A DNA stretch of 64,000 nucleotides from Clostridium ljungdahlii DSM 13528 (GCF_000143685.1 NC_014328.1:806001-870000); one strand, 5' to 3'; shown: positions 26,063 through 35,245, counted from the first letter of the stretch. The notes: generated by a model not told the origin, from the sequence alone. Translations and numbers: made by a program.

Positions 26063-27886
26063 ATGAATATTTTGAATAAGAAAATTGAACTTATTATTAA
26101 TTCAGAAAAGGGTAAAGATATCATAAAGGTTAAATCAGGGGAAAATTTATTTAATGTATTAATGGATAAGGGAATATTTATAGATAGTCCCTGCAATGGA
26201 AAAGGAATTTGTGGAAAATGTAAAGTTAAAGTAATAAAAGGATTAAAGGAAGCTACTCCACTTGATATAAAACAATTAACTAAAGAAGAGTTAGAAAGTG
26301 GATTTAGGTTATCCTGCAATTTTACTATTAATGAAGATGTAGAAATAGTACTTTTAGAAAAGAATAAAGATATGAAAGTATTAATAAATGGGACAGAACA
26401 GCAATATACGCTAGATACTGTAGTGAAGAAAAAATATTTAGTAATTGAGGAACCATCCATTAATGATCAACGGGATGATTATAGAAGGTTAAGTGATGCT
26501 TGTGAAAGTGATGATTTACTTATTGGTTTACAATATTTACCCCAAATAAGTGATTTATTAAGAGAAGCTAATTTTAATGTTACCGCATCACTTTATAAGA
26601 ATCGTCTTTTACATTTAGAAAAGGACAACTGTTTGCAACAAAACTATGGATTGGCTGTAGATATAGGTACAACTACTATAGTAATTTATTTATTAAATTT
26701 AAATGATGGGAAAGTAATAGATATAGATTCAAGAGTTAATAACCAGAGGAGTTATGGGGCTGATGTGGTTTCAAGAATAAATTTTACTATTGAGAATCCA
26801 AAGGGATTAGGTATATTGAAGGATAATATTGTAAGTCAGCTTAATGATATGATAGAACTGTTATGTAAAAAAAATAACATAAGTGAAGATAACATATATG
26901 ATATAGTTATTGTTGGAAACACTATTATGATTCACCTACTGCTTGGACTTCCATGTGAAAATATAACTAGGTCGCCATATATTCCAGTGGTTACAAAGGC
27001 ACTGGAGATTGAAGCTAAGGAGATTGGAATTAAGACTAAAGGCATGGTAAGCTTACTTCCTGGTATATCAGCTTTTGTAGGAAGTGATATAACTGCTGGT
27101 ATATTATCCTGTGGTATGTTAAATTCAGAAAAATACTCATTATTATTAGACCTTGGAACTAATGGAGAAATTGCGCTGGGCAATAAAAGCGAAGTAGTAA
27201 CTTGCTCTACGGCTGCTGGACCAGCTTTTGAAGGTACAAATATTAAGCATGGAATTGGTGCCGTAAAAGGAGCTATAAGCAAGGTTGATTTATCAAGGGA
27301 TAAAATATATGAAACAATAGGAAATGAAAAACCCTGTGGAATATGTGGTTCAGGAGTGTTGGATGCTGTGGCACAGTTTGTGAAGTTTGGAATATTAGAT
27401 GAAGCAGGTAGAATGGTTGGAAAGGATGAAGTGGAAAACAAGGATTATCAGAATAGGATTGTTGAGATAGATAATATGAGACAGTTTATTCTAGCACAAA
27501 ATAGTATACATGATGAAAGTATTACCTTTACACAAAAGGATGTACGAGAAGTTCAATTAGCAAAGGCTGCTGTATGTGCTGGTATCAAAATACTTTTAAA
27601 AGAAAAGAACATAAACTTTAATGAAATAGAAAAAGTGTACATTGGCGGTGGATTTGGTAACTATATGGATATAGAAAGCTCTGTTAATATAGGCATGATA
27701 CCCAAAGAACTCAAGGGCAAGATTAAATCTGTGGGCAATTGTGCAGGGAGTGGAGCTAAAACATATTTGCTATCAAAACAAATAAGAGAGAATGCAGCAG
27801 ATATTATTAATAAAACGACATATATAGAGTTATCAAAAAGAGAAGATTTTCAGGAGTATTTTATAGATTCTATGATACTGTATTAA
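26063..27886 (+). CDS. Reductive activator of corrinoid proteins (RamA/RACo-like ATPase)
   Basis: A 607-residue protein. The N-terminal 2Fe-2S ferredoxin domain has ligands C44, C50, C53 (SPCNGKGICGKC) and C85 (LSCNF). A linker follows, then an ASKHA-type ATPase part with GLAVDIGTTTIVIYLLNL, LLDLGTNGEIALG and YIGGGFGNYMD (DUF4445). Such proteins use ATP and a low-potential electron to return inactive Co(II) corrinoid proteins to Co(I). GGAGG precedes the ATG. It is the only activator in the window and lies between the two methyltransferase blocks, so it probably serves both. The stop codon lies in a 34-nt dispersed repeat fragment. Confidence 0.92.
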   Translation: MNILNKKIELIINSEKGKDIIKVKSGENLFNVLMDKGIFIDSPCNGKGICGKCKVKVIKGLKEATPLDIKQLTKEELESGFRLSCNFTINEDVEIVLLEKNKDMKVLINGTEQQYTLDTVVKKKYLVIEEPSINDQRDDYRRLSDACESDDLLIGLQYLPQISDLLREANFNVTASLYKNRLLHLEKDNCLQQNYGLAVDIGTTTIVIYLLNLNDGKVIDIDSRVNNQRSYGADVVSRINFTIENPKGLGILKDNIVSQLNDMIELLCKKNNISEDNIYDIVIVGNTIMIHLLLGLPCENITRSPYIPVVTKALEIEAKEIGIKTKGMVSLLPGISAFVGSDITAGILSCGMLNSEKYSLLLDLGTNGEIALGNKSEVVTCSTAAGPAFEGTNIKHGIGAVKGAISKVDLSRDKIYETIGNEKPCGICGSGVLDAVAQFVKFGILDEAGRMVGKDEVENKDYQNRIVEIDNMRQFILAQNSIHDESITFTQKDVREVQLAKAAVCAGIKILLKEKNINFNEIEKVYIGGGFGNYMDIESSVNIGMIPKELKGKIKSVGNCAGSGAKTYLLSKQIRENAADIINKTTYIELSKREDFQEYFIDSMILY

Positions 27887-27917
27887 GGCATTTGAAAGAA
27901 AATAACAAGTCAAAGAT
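27884..27917 (+). repeat. 34-nt fragment of the 161-bp nested-stem repeat
   Basis: The fragment starts TAAGGCATTTGAAAGAAAAT and is identical to 16551–16584, the left arm of the element upstream of comEA. The inner stem and right arm are missing. Its first three bases are the stop codon of the corrinoid activator gene. Confidence 0.75.
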
Positions 27918-27948
27918 TTAATATATGAGAGACTTAGAAATCCAAAAA

Positions 27949-27990
27949 AGAGATTTCTATAAATAGTTATATTTATAAAGGTCTCTTTTT
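27949..27990 (+). terminator. Terminator after the corrinoid activator gene (TAGTTAT-loop family)
   Basis: AGAGATTTCTATAAA and TTTATAAAGGTCTCT pair around a TAGTTATA loop with a T run after. Loop and stem resemble those at 22061 and 40111. Confidence 0.8.
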
Positions 27991-28014
27991 TATATAATAA
28001 ATTGTTATGCTGTT

Positions 28015-28189
28015 TTATAGAAATAAGGATTTATCAAAATTAAATTTGTATACTAAATTCATAGTTAAATCATTAAATTCATATTTGTTAACAGAAATAT
28101 TATTAAAAAAATCTATATGAGAAACATCTATTTTATTATGGGTGTTTACGCTTATGTTAAACCGGAGTGCTATTCTTTGATCTTGTTCC
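28015..28189 (-). pseudogene. Unrecognised C-terminal gene remnant
   Basis: On the minus strand, a stop-free stretch of about 57 codons, including DQRIALRFNISVNTHNKIDV and VNKYEFNDLTMNLVYKFNF, ends at a TAA at 28015–28017. A TAG lies just upstream in the same frame and no start or ribosome site is visible. It looks like the tail of a lost gene. I do not recognise the family; chance openness in AT-rich DNA cannot be excluded. Confidence 0.25.
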
Positions 28190-28220
28190 TACAACAGCTT
28201 TCTATATAAAAGGAATTATA

Positions 28221-29786
28221 TTAGATTTTAAAAGGATGTTCTTTGGTATTCAAAATTAATTTTCTTTCTTCCATTATTTCAAATACGATTAGCAAATGAA
28301 GCTTGACTTTAGGATCATCTAAATCCAATTTTGATATTTCAAGAATCCGCTTCAATTGATATAAAAATGTTGCCCTCTGCATATAAAGATGCCGGATAGT
28401 TTTTGCAACACTCAGGTTATTTTGCAAATATATTTTCAAGGTTTTGGTATATTCTCGCCTGTGCTTTTTATCATAGTCCATTAACCTGAGCAAGCCCTGG
28501 GGGCAGAGAGCTTCTATCTTTGATTCAGCAGCCGCCCGGAGAATTAATCGCTTTAGAGCGTATTGTTCATAACGGTAGCACCAAATTGTTTCATCATAAA
28601 TGCTTCCAATACGGATTGCATCACATGCTTGAAGATAGTATTCGTCGAGATTTTTAAAGTTGTGGAATTCTTCGCTTATACCAGCTTTCAAAAGTCCATC
28701 TCTTAAAATATAAACCAATACGGATAGCAGTTCATCTCTTGTCTTAGCCGCTACATTTAAATTTACAATCGCCAAAATATAGTCTTTCTGCTCTAAAGCT
28801 ACACTTCCTGGAATATTTGCCTCAAGTATGGAGCCAATAGTTGAAACCGTATGAATCACCTGGTCATATCTACTGACTTCGACTGCAATGCAGAAATAGC
28901 AATCTGTTATATTCCAGTTCTTATACTGTAAAATTTTCTGCAGTTTTGATTCATCCACATTTTGTTTATCTAAAATCTGGTTGATGATTGTTTCAAAGCC
29001 CTTAGGATGATCGTTCATTGGGAAATCTTGCTTGACCATAGAAACTTCTAATATGCTACTTAAAAATTTCAGTAACGGTGAGTCGCTCACCTTGAATGGA
29101 CGCTCTGTTTCACTGACTACGATGCGCGCTACGTAAATATCGCAAATGCGAATGTTGTAAAATAGAATTCGATATCCCCACATTTCTGCAGAAAATAATG
29201 TCGGATCCGTAGCTCCTATTGTACTGATAAATTCCGGATTAAACTTTAGTTCATCAATTTCTTCGGGACTTAAATATTTATTGGTGTCTTCCTCTGAATA
29301 CAGCATCAGGTTTCTCGCTTTTTTTCTCTCACAGAAAAAAATGTTTCGAAGCCCCGGCGTATATATTCCAATTGGGTTGTTTATAAACGGAAGTGCAGAT
29401 TCACCAAGCTCTTTCAGTGGAGCATTATTGGTTAACAACTCTAAAAGCTTTTTCTCCCAATTTGAAAACAGGTTAAACGTATCCTGCAGCTTTTCCATTA
29501 TTTCTAGTGGATTAAGTTCTGGGGTTACAAAAATAATATCCATGTTTTTGTTAAATTCTATACTTTTATCATATCCGAAACAAATATATGCTCCATCCTG
29601 CTCAGAATTTCGAAGTGCGATTAACTCATCTAATTTAATCAAAGCCAAATCGGAAGATTGCCGCGTTTTATCCTGACGGTAAACCGTCACACGTTCCAGT
29701 CTGCAATCAATAGGATTGGAATTCAAAAAACTTGTGATTATAGGAAATGATACGTAGTCTTTGATAATATATGCATTTAATTTCAT
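28221..29786 (-). CDS. PucR/CdaR-family transcriptional regulator
   Basis: A 521-residue regulator. The C-terminal 60 residues match the PucR helix-turn-helix domain: TLKIYLQNNLSVAKTIRHLY, then a QRATFLYQLKRILEISKLDL-type recognition region and DDPKVKLHL. The long N-terminal part resembles the sensory region of PucR proteins that respond to purines, aromatics or other substrates. The ATG at 29786 has AGAGGTG upstream; a longer reading has none. It is divergent from the second MFS remnant and methyltransferase block, with a candidate operator between, so it probably controls the methyltransfer operon. Unit 1 keeps only its first four codons. Confidence 0.8.
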   Translation of the reverse strand: MKLNAYIIKDYVSFPIITSFLNSNPIDCRLERVTVYRQDKTRQSSDLALIKLDELIALRNSEQDGAYICFGYDKSIEFNKNMDIIFVTPELNPLEIMEKLQDTFNLFSNWEKKLLELLTNNAPLKELGESALPFINNPIGIYTPGLRNIFFCERKKARNLMLYSEEDTNKYLSPEEIDELKFNPEFISTIGATDPTLFSAEMWGYRILFYNIRICDIYVARIVVSETERPFKVSDSPLLKFLSSILEVSMVKQDFPMNDHPKGFETIINQILDKQNVDESKLQKILQYKNWNITDCYFCIAVEVSRYDQVIHTVSTIGSILEANIPGSVALEQKDYILAIVNLNVAAKTRDELLSVLVYILRDGLLKAGISEEFHNFKNLDEYYLQACDAIRIGSIYDETIWCYRYEQYALKRLILRAAAESKIEALCPQGLLRLMDYDKKHRREYTKTLKIYLQNNLSVAKTIRHLYMQRATFLYQLKRILEISKLDLDDPKVKLHLLIVFEIMEERKLILNTKEHPFKI

Positions 29787-29802
29787 AAGCACCTCTAATT
29801 CA

Positions 29803-29836
29803 TACATTTTGTATAAATTATATTTAAAAAAATGTA
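29803..29836. promoter_or_regulatory. Candidate operator in front of the PucR-type regulator, unit 2
   Basis: TACATTTT (29803–29810) and AAAATGTA (29829–29836) repeat the inverted core found in unit 1 although surrounding bases have drifted. It is 17 bases upstream of the regulator start. A TATAAT sequence follows in the direction of the methyltransferase genes. Confidence 0.4.
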
Positions 29837-30146
29837 TATTCTGTAAATAGAATTACAAATTTGTATTTGTTATAATATAATTATATCAAATAGTTGGTAG
29901 ATTACAACGATTTCTGTTGGTTCTTCTGTTACTTATACGATAATAAAAAATGTATAAATTCAGTCAGGAGAATGAGAAATTATGGCATATCTTTTCAATT
30001 AACACAACACATACATATCATGATTAGGGTCAATTAAATGATGTGAAGCTGAAGAGGTTATGTTTCCCTAATGTAAATGTTTAATGGGACTTTTTTCGGT
30101 GTAGGATGATAAACATATCATATCCAAAAATATTGTAAAATCACCC

Positions 30147-30428
30147 AATCTGATTTTATGACTCTCGCTGCTTTATTTTTATCAACTATGTACATAATGG
30201 GTGACATGGTTGTGATATCTATTGTAAGTAATTTATATTAGGTATTAAAAATGATAATTTAGTCAATGCTATTGCAATTGTCAACGATTACTATATGTTG
30301 GTATGCCGTTTGATTGTTATGGGCGTCGTATTGGGATTAGAAGTAGTGCCGTAAAATATTCAGGATACAGCAATTGCATCATTTTTTTGTACATATGCAG
30401 TTACAGATATGAAATCAAAGAAGTTTAA
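30147..30428 (+). pseudogene. MFS transporter remnant, unit 2 (more decayed)
   Basis: The same N-terminal region as unit 1 is seen (FLSTMYIMGDMVVISIVSNLY), with a stop at the equivalent place. An internal deletion then jumps to IVNDYYMLVCRLIVMGVVLG, a second deletion follows, and the gene ends KKFK. About half of the unit 1 remnant is missing. The shared stop after SNLY shows the gene was already broken before the duplication. Confidence 0.65.
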
Positions 30429-30490
30429 AGTGTTGTAGTATTAATTGATATAATTGTAACTTAAAGTAAATGTTTAAAGGGGTGTATATT

Positions 30491-31294
30491 ATGATAATAA
30501 TTGGTGAAAAAATTAATGGAGCGATTCCTTCCACAGGTAAAGCCATTGCAGCAAAGGATTCAGAATTCATAAGAAATCTTGCAATAAAGCAAACAGAAGC
30601 AGGTGCAGATTTTATTGATGTTTGTGCTTCAGTGGATGACGACATTGAACTGGAAACAATGAAATGGCTTATAGACATCGTACAGGATGCAACCGATGTG
30701 CCTATCGCAGTGGATAGTCCTAACCCCCACACATGCGTAGAAGCCATGAAATACTGTAAGAAGCCAGGCCTTTTCAATTCCGTGTCAATGGAAGGGGACA
30801 AGATTGATGTGGCATTTCCTGCAATCGCTGATACAAAATGGGAGTGTGTTGCTCTCTTGAACAGCGACAAAGGAATTCCCAAAACTGCTAAAGACCGTTT
30901 GGATGTATTTGCAGAGTTAATGGCAAAAGTAAAAGAATACAACATTGATCCGTCCAGGATGCATATTGATCCCTTGATTGAAATGCTGTGTACATCAGAA
31001 GAAGGAATTAACATGGTAACCGAAGTTATGAAGAAAATCAAAGAATTGTATCCTACGATTCATGTTGTTGGAGCTGTTAGTAATATCTCCTTTAATATTC
31101 CAGCCAGGAAAATTGTCAATCAGGCATTTGCAGTATTGGCTATGAATGCAGGAATGGACAGTTTTATTCTTGATCCATTAAATCAGGATTTAATAGGGAT
31201 GTTGTTTGCAACAGAAGCACTATTAGGTGAAGACGAGTACTGCATGGAATATATTAGAGCATACAGAGAAGGAATATTTGGTAAAAAGAAATAA
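30491..31294 (+). CDS. Methyltetrahydrofolate:corrinoid methyltransferase (MtrH-like, MT II), copy 2
   Basis: A 267-residue protein identical to copy 1 at 23194, with the same pterin-binding motifs (VPIAVDSPNPHT, VGAVSNISFNIPARK). I saw no nucleotide difference in the coding region. The start is set by GGGGTG before ATG 30491. It sits directly after a decayed transporter and is followed by the carrier and MT I genes. Its expression can plausibly be driven by the promoter next to the intact PucR regulator, unlike copy 1, whose regulator gene is missing from its own unit. Confidence 0.88.
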   Translation: MIIIGEKINGAIPSTGKAIAAKDSEFIRNLAIKQTEAGADFIDVCASVDDDIELETMKWLIDIVQDATDVPIAVDSPNPHTCVEAMKYCKKPGLFNSVSMEGDKIDVAFPAIADTKWECVALLNSDKGIPKTAKDRLDVFAELMAKVKEYNIDPSRMHIDPLIEMLCTSEEGINMVTEVMKKIKELYPTIHVVGAVSNISFNIPARKIVNQAFAVLAMNAGMDSFILDPLNQDLIGMLFATEALLGEDEYCMEYIRAYREGIFGKKK

Positions 31295-31347
31295 TTACAT
31301 AAATAATAAGGATAAATAATTATATAAACAATAAGGAGGAAAAAATA

Positions 31348-31980
31348 ATGTCTAAAATTGAAGAAGTAAAAGTTAATTTAGAGGCAGGTAAAACTAAACT
31401 TATTAAAGGATTGGTGCAGGAAGCACTAGATGAGGGAAGCAAAGCAGAAGATATACTTCAAGCTATGATTGACTCAATGGGTGTTGTAGGCGATAAATTC
31501 TCCACAGGAGAAATATTCGTACCTGAAATGTTAATAGCAGCAAAAGCAATGTCAAGAGGTGTAGAAGTGCTTAAACCTCATCTTGCAAGTGGGGCTTCAA
31601 CTTCTTTAGGCACATGTGTTATTGGAACAGTTGCAGGTGATTTACATGATATTGGTAAAAATCTAGTTTCAATGATGATGGAAAGCACTGGATTTAAAAT
31701 AGTAGACCTTGGAGTAGATGTACCTGCTGATAAATTTGTTGAAGCAGTTAAGGCAAATGAAAATGTAAAAATAGTAGCATGCTCAGCACTTCTTACTACG
31801 ACAATGGCAGCTTTGAAGAAAACAGTTGAGACTTTAAGAGAAAGTGGATTAAAAGGATTCAAGATAATGGTTGGAGGTGCTCCTGTAACAGCTGAATTTG
31901 CGGATTCAATAGGAGCAGATGCATATACACCTGATGCAGGTAGTGCTGCAGTTAAGGCTAAAGAATTGGCAACGGCATAA
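31348..31980 (+). CDS. Corrinoid (B12-binding) methyl-carrier protein, copy 2
   Basis: A 210-residue corrinoid carrier with the same amino-acid sequence as copy 1, including D98-x-H100-x-x-G103. One silent change (GGT to GGA) was seen in the GG motif region. AGGAGG precedes the ATG and the spacing to neighbours is the same as in copy 1. Confidence 0.93.
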   Translation: MSKIEEVKVNLEAGKTKLIKGLVQEALDEGSKAEDILQAMIDSMGVVGDKFSTGEIFVPEMLIAAKAMSRGVEVLKPHLASGASTSLGTCVIGTVAGDLHDIGKNLVSMMMESTGFKIVDLGVDVPADKFVEAVKANENVKIVACSALLTTTMAALKKTVETLRESGLKGFKIMVGGAPVTAEFADSIGADAYTPDAGSAAVKAKELATA

Positions 31981-32014
31981 ATATATTATAAATAATATAA
32001 GGAGGTATTGTTGT

Positions 32015-32992
32015 ATGTTAACTAAAAGACAGAATTTACTAGAAACTATTAAAGGTGGAAATCCAGATCGTTTTGTTAATCAATATGAATTTTTGAATAT
32101 GATCATGGAAATGCCTTTGGGAAGTAGATCTAACTACGGTTGTACTTGGAAAGATAATTGGGGGATAACATGGCAGTGGCCAGAAGGTCAACTTGGTGCG
32201 TTCCCTGTTCATGATGACGAACACAGAGTTTTAAAAGATGTTACTGAATGGAAGAAATATGTTAAAATTCCTACAATTCCAACTTCTGATGAAGCTTGGG
32301 CTCCAGCTATTGCTCATGCTAATTCTGTTGACCGTAATGAGGAATTTGTGGCACCTTTCTATGCTCCAGGTGTCTTTGAAATGACACATCATCTTATGGG
32401 CATGGAAGATGCGTTAATGGGTTTATATGAAGAGCCTGAAGCTATGCATGAGTTAATTGACGCCCTTACGCAGTATGAGCTGGATGTTGCAAAAGTGATA
32501 GTTGAAAAACTTCATCCAGATTGCATTTTCCATCATGATGACTGGGGAAGCCAAAAAAACTCTTTTGTGGCTCCTAAGATGTTTGAAGAGTTCTTTCTTC
32601 CGGCTTATAAAAAAATCTATGGTTACTATAAAGCCAATGGTGTTGAATTGATTGTTCACCACAGCGATTCTTATGCTGCTAACTTGGTTCCATATATGAT
32701 CGAAATGGGCATAGATATATGGCAAGGCGTTATGAACACTAATAACATCCCTGAATTGATCAAGCAATATGGTGGAAAAATATCCTTTATGGGAGGACTC
32801 CACAGTGGTTTGATTGATTTTCCAGATTGGACACTTGAAAATTGTATCAAACATGTAGAAGAAGCTTGCAAAGCTAATGGAAAGAAATACTTTATTCCAT
32901 GCCTGACTGCGGGTTTACCTAAGGGGTATTTTCCAAATGTATATGAGACAGTAAGTAAGGCAATAGATGAAATGAGTAAAAAAATGTTTTAA
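32015..32992 (+). CDS. UroD-family substrate:corrinoid methyltransferase (MT I), copy 2
   Basis: A 325-residue protein differing from copy 1 by G for S in the LMGLYEEP segment, K for Q in AGLPKGYF and S for T near the C-terminus (ETVSKAI). Most nucleotide differences between the two blocks are in this gene and are clustered toward its second half. The putative metal motif H-H-S-D and the later PCLTAG cysteine are kept. Function as for copy 1: transfer of a methyl group from an unknown donor to the corrinoid protein. Confidence 0.85.
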   Translation: MLTKRQNLLETIKGGNPDRFVNQYEFLNMIMEMPLGSRSNYGCTWKDNWGITWQWPEGQLGAFPVHDDEHRVLKDVTEWKKYVKIPTIPTSDEAWAPAIAHANSVDRNEEFVAPFYAPGVFEMTHHLMGMEDALMGLYEEPEAMHELIDALTQYELDVAKVIVEKLHPDCIFHHDDWGSQKNSFVAPKMFEEFFLPAYKKIYGYYKANGVELIVHHSDSYAANLVPYMIEMGIDIWQGVMNTNNIPELIKQYGGKISFMGGLHSGLIDFPDWTLENCIKHVEEACKANGKKYFIPCLTAGLPKGYFPNVYETVSKAIDEMSKKMF

Positions 32993-33034
32993 GCTACATA
33001 ACTGAAATAAAACATTTTTGTTGTAAATAAAAAA

Positions 33035-33080
33035 CATTTTGGATCAATGTTAAAAATAAATTAATCCAAAATGCTTTTTA
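33035..33080. terminator. Terminator after methyltransferase block, copy 2
   Basis: The same CATTTTGGAT/ATCCAAAATG hairpin as at 25738. It lies between the convergent MT I and TetR genes, so a bidirectional role is useful here. Confidence 0.75.
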
Positions 33081-33129
33081 TGCAAAAAAGAAGTTAATTA
33101 TCTTATATTACTATTTTCTATTCTCTAAT

Positions 33130-33672
33130 TTAAAGCATTTTAACAAGAATGGCAGCCATATCTTCAGAAGAAACAATCATGTCATCTTTCAACCACTGTT
33201 GTATTACTCCAATACAGCCTGATATAGCGAAAGGCATAACATAGTGAGCTTCTGCTTCCGAGGATGTATCGTCTAGAGGAATCTGGCAGTGCTTTATAGC
33301 ATCTTTAAACTTTTCTATAAAAGCGTAGTTCCCATCATATCCTAAAAATATTTTAAACATTTCAGCATTAGCTTTTACAAACTCGAATAGATATATAAAA
33401 AAAGACAGTAAGTCTTCGTAGGTGGTAGCTTCCTTTGAAAATTTGTCATAAGTTTCACTAAAATCATTAACCAATTCAGTTTCTATCATATCTACCATAT
33501 CAAATATGTCTTTATAATAAAGGTAAAAAGTTGATCTATTAACATCTGCTAAGTCCGTAAGTTCCTTTACTGTAATACTATTAACTTTCTTTTTAGACAT
33601 AAGTTTTGTCAAGGCTTGAAGTAGAGCCTTTTTAGTTTTTCTCACACGTCTATCAAGTTTCTTTTCCTCCAT
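33130..33672 (-). CDS. TetR/AcrR-family repressor
   Basis: A 180-residue regulator with an N-terminal TetR helix-turn-helix (RKTKKALLQALTKLM, then ITVKELTDLADVNRSTFYLYYKD) and an all-helical ligand domain of the TetR_C type often found in Firmicutes. GGAGG is seven bases before the ATG at 33672. It is divergent from the RND efflux genes and probably represses them. A 10-bp inverted repeat in the spacer is a likely operator. Confidence 0.9.
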   Translation of the reverse strand: MEEKKLDRRVRKTKKALLQALTKLMSKKKVNSITVKELTDLADVNRSTFYLYYKDIFDMVDMIETELVNDFSETYDKFSKEATTYEDLLSFFIYLFEFVKANAEMFKIFLGYDGNYAFIEKFKDAIKHCQIPLDDTSSEAEAHYVMPFAISGCIGVIQQWLKDDMIVSSEDMAAILVKML

Positions 33673-33700
33673 AAAAATCCTCCACAAAAAATTTTAATAA

Positions 33701-33733
33701 TTATTCAACACATGTCTATTATATGTTGAATAA
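33701..33733. promoter_or_regulatory. Candidate TetR operator
   Basis: TTATTCAACA (33701–33710) and TGTTGAATAA (33724–33733) are perfect inverted arms separated by 13 bases. They lie 28 bp upstream of the tetR start in the divergent spacer. A related half-site, TTATACAACA, follows near 33765. Confidence 0.6.
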
Positions 33734-33945
33734 CCAACAAAATCGCAATAGATTAATGATTGAAGTTATACAACACACATTTTATAATAAACGCATGCTT
33801 ATAAAAGTACAAGCGTCTTATTGTTGATATTGTTTGTGCCAGTAGTCAATTCACAATTAAGTATGATTTTCTATTGTCGAAAAAAATCTAAAAATCTACC
33901 GAAATTTTGAATTGTGAACAATGTTTAAGCTAAAGGAGGTATAAC

Positions 33946-35226
33946 ATGAGGAAATTTATATATAAATTTAAGTATGTTCGTTCAGCGATAAAAAAATTAA
34001 GTAAAAAAAAGAAAATAGTTTGCATTTGCTTGGTTGTTGTGACTATAGCAGCATTAAGCACATATTTTATAATTAGCGGAAAATCTGATGAGGAAAAAAC
34101 GTATACGAGGAGTTATCCAGTAAAAACTTTAGAAATTAAGAGTGGTAGTTATCCTATGTCACTGCAATATCAGGGGCTAACTGGAGGTAGTGAAGTTAGA
34201 AAGTTATCTTTTAAAAGTTCAGCTAAAATTTTAAAAATATATGTATCTAAAGGCCAGCATGTAAAAAAAGGTGATAAGCTGGTGGATCTTGATAAAAGTG
34301 ATCTTAATTTTGCAGCACAAGCTGCTAAATCTCAAGTTGATGCTGCTTCTGCACAGTATAATAAGGCGGTAAACGGTGCACAGCAGGAAGATGTAAGTAA
34401 AGCACAGATAGCAGTTAAAAATGCACAAGACAGTAATAATTATTATAAAGATTTGTATGATAAGTACTGTAAACTAAGTGATGCAGGGGCAATTTCGAAA
34501 CAAGAATTGGATGATGTCAAGTTACAATTAGACAATTCTCAAAATGCATTAAATAGTGCAGAGCAGAGTCTTGAACAAATACAAAATGGTTCCAGAGATG
34601 AAGATAAAAAGTCACTGTTAGCGCAATTAAATGAAGCAAAAGCAAATTACGATTCAAAGGAAAGTTTAATTCAAGATGCCTCTATGGCAGCAGACGAAAA
34701 TGGATATGTGGTAGATGTACTGGGTAAAGAAGGAGAAATGCAGCAGGCAGGAGACCTAGTAGTTTTGTTTAGAAGTGAAAATGAAGTCATTACAGTTGGA
34801 CTTTCAGATGATGATGTAAAGAAAGTAAAAGTTGGTACAAATGCAAAGGTCAAGATAGGGGATGACAGTGCAGAAGGGCAAGTCATAAATATAGTTCAAA
34901 TGGCTGATAGTAAGTCTGGAACATATAGTGCAGAAATTAAACTCTCGAAACCAATAGATAATAATAAATATTATATAGGAGAAACAGCAGCAGTTTATAT
35001 AGATATGGGGGATAAAAATGCAATATCTATACCAATTAGTTCTGTCTTAAATGATGGTGAAGATTATGTTTATGTGATTGAAAATGGACATGCTGTTAAG
35101 AAAAATGTAACTTTAGGTGATACTGATGAAGATAAAGTTTCAGTGGATGGTTTAAAAAATGGAGATGAGCTCGTAGTTGAAGGCATGAAAAGCCTAAAAT
35201 CAGGATATAAAGTTACGGTTAAATAA
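33946..35226 (+). CDS. RND efflux periplasmic adaptor (membrane fusion protein)
   Basis: A 426-residue HlyD/AcrA-type adaptor. A basic N-terminus is followed by one membrane segment (IVCICLVVVTIAALSTYFII in pattern). Then come a barrel-sandwich half (KILKIYVSKGQHVKKGDKL), a coiled-coil hairpin of about 110 residues (SQVDAASAQYNKAVNGAQQ onward), the second lipoyl half (ADENGYVVDVLGKEGEMQQAG) and a membrane-proximal domain ending KSLKSGYKVTV. It links the permease encoded 20 bp downstream to the outside. AAAGGAGG precedes the ATG. In a single-membrane cell its partner beyond the membrane is unclear. Confidence 0.9.
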   Translation: MRKFIYKFKYVRSAIKKLSKKKKIVCICLVVVTIAALSTYFIISGKSDEEKTYTRSYPVKTLEIKSGSYPMSLQYQGLTGGSEVRKLSFKSSAKILKIYVSKGQHVKKGDKLVDLDKSDLNFAAQAAKSQVDAASAQYNKAVNGAQQEDVSKAQIAVKNAQDSNNYYKDLYDKYCKLSDAGAISKQELDDVKLQLDNSQNALNSAEQSLEQIQNGSRDEDKKSLLAQLNEAKANYDSKESLIQDASMAADENGYVVDVLGKEGEMQQAGDLVVLFRSENEVITVGLSDDDVKKVKVGTNAKVKIGDDSAEGQVINIVQMADSKSGTYSAEIKLSKPIDNNKYYIGETAAVYIDMGDKNAISIPISSVLNDGEDYVYVIENGHAVKKNVTLGDTDEDKVSVDGLKNGDELVVEGMKSLKSGYKVTVK

Positions 35227-35245
35227 AAGAAGAGGAGAATATAAT

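Larger units (their letters stand above)
29775..33122. repeat. Tandem duplication unit 2 of the corrinoid methyltransfer operon
   Basis: This is the direct repeat partner of 22187–25825. The three-gene block starts 7297 bp after its twin. Compared with unit 1, the MFS region has lost about 300 bp more, while the coding block is almost identical. After 33122 the sequences part: a TetR gene follows here, an unrecognised remnant in unit 1. Confidence 0.9.

Noticed and set aside
22187..33122. Composite transposon carrying the methyltransferase genes
   Set aside because: No transposase, integrase or terminal inverted repeats flank the units; the arrangement is a plain direct duplication.
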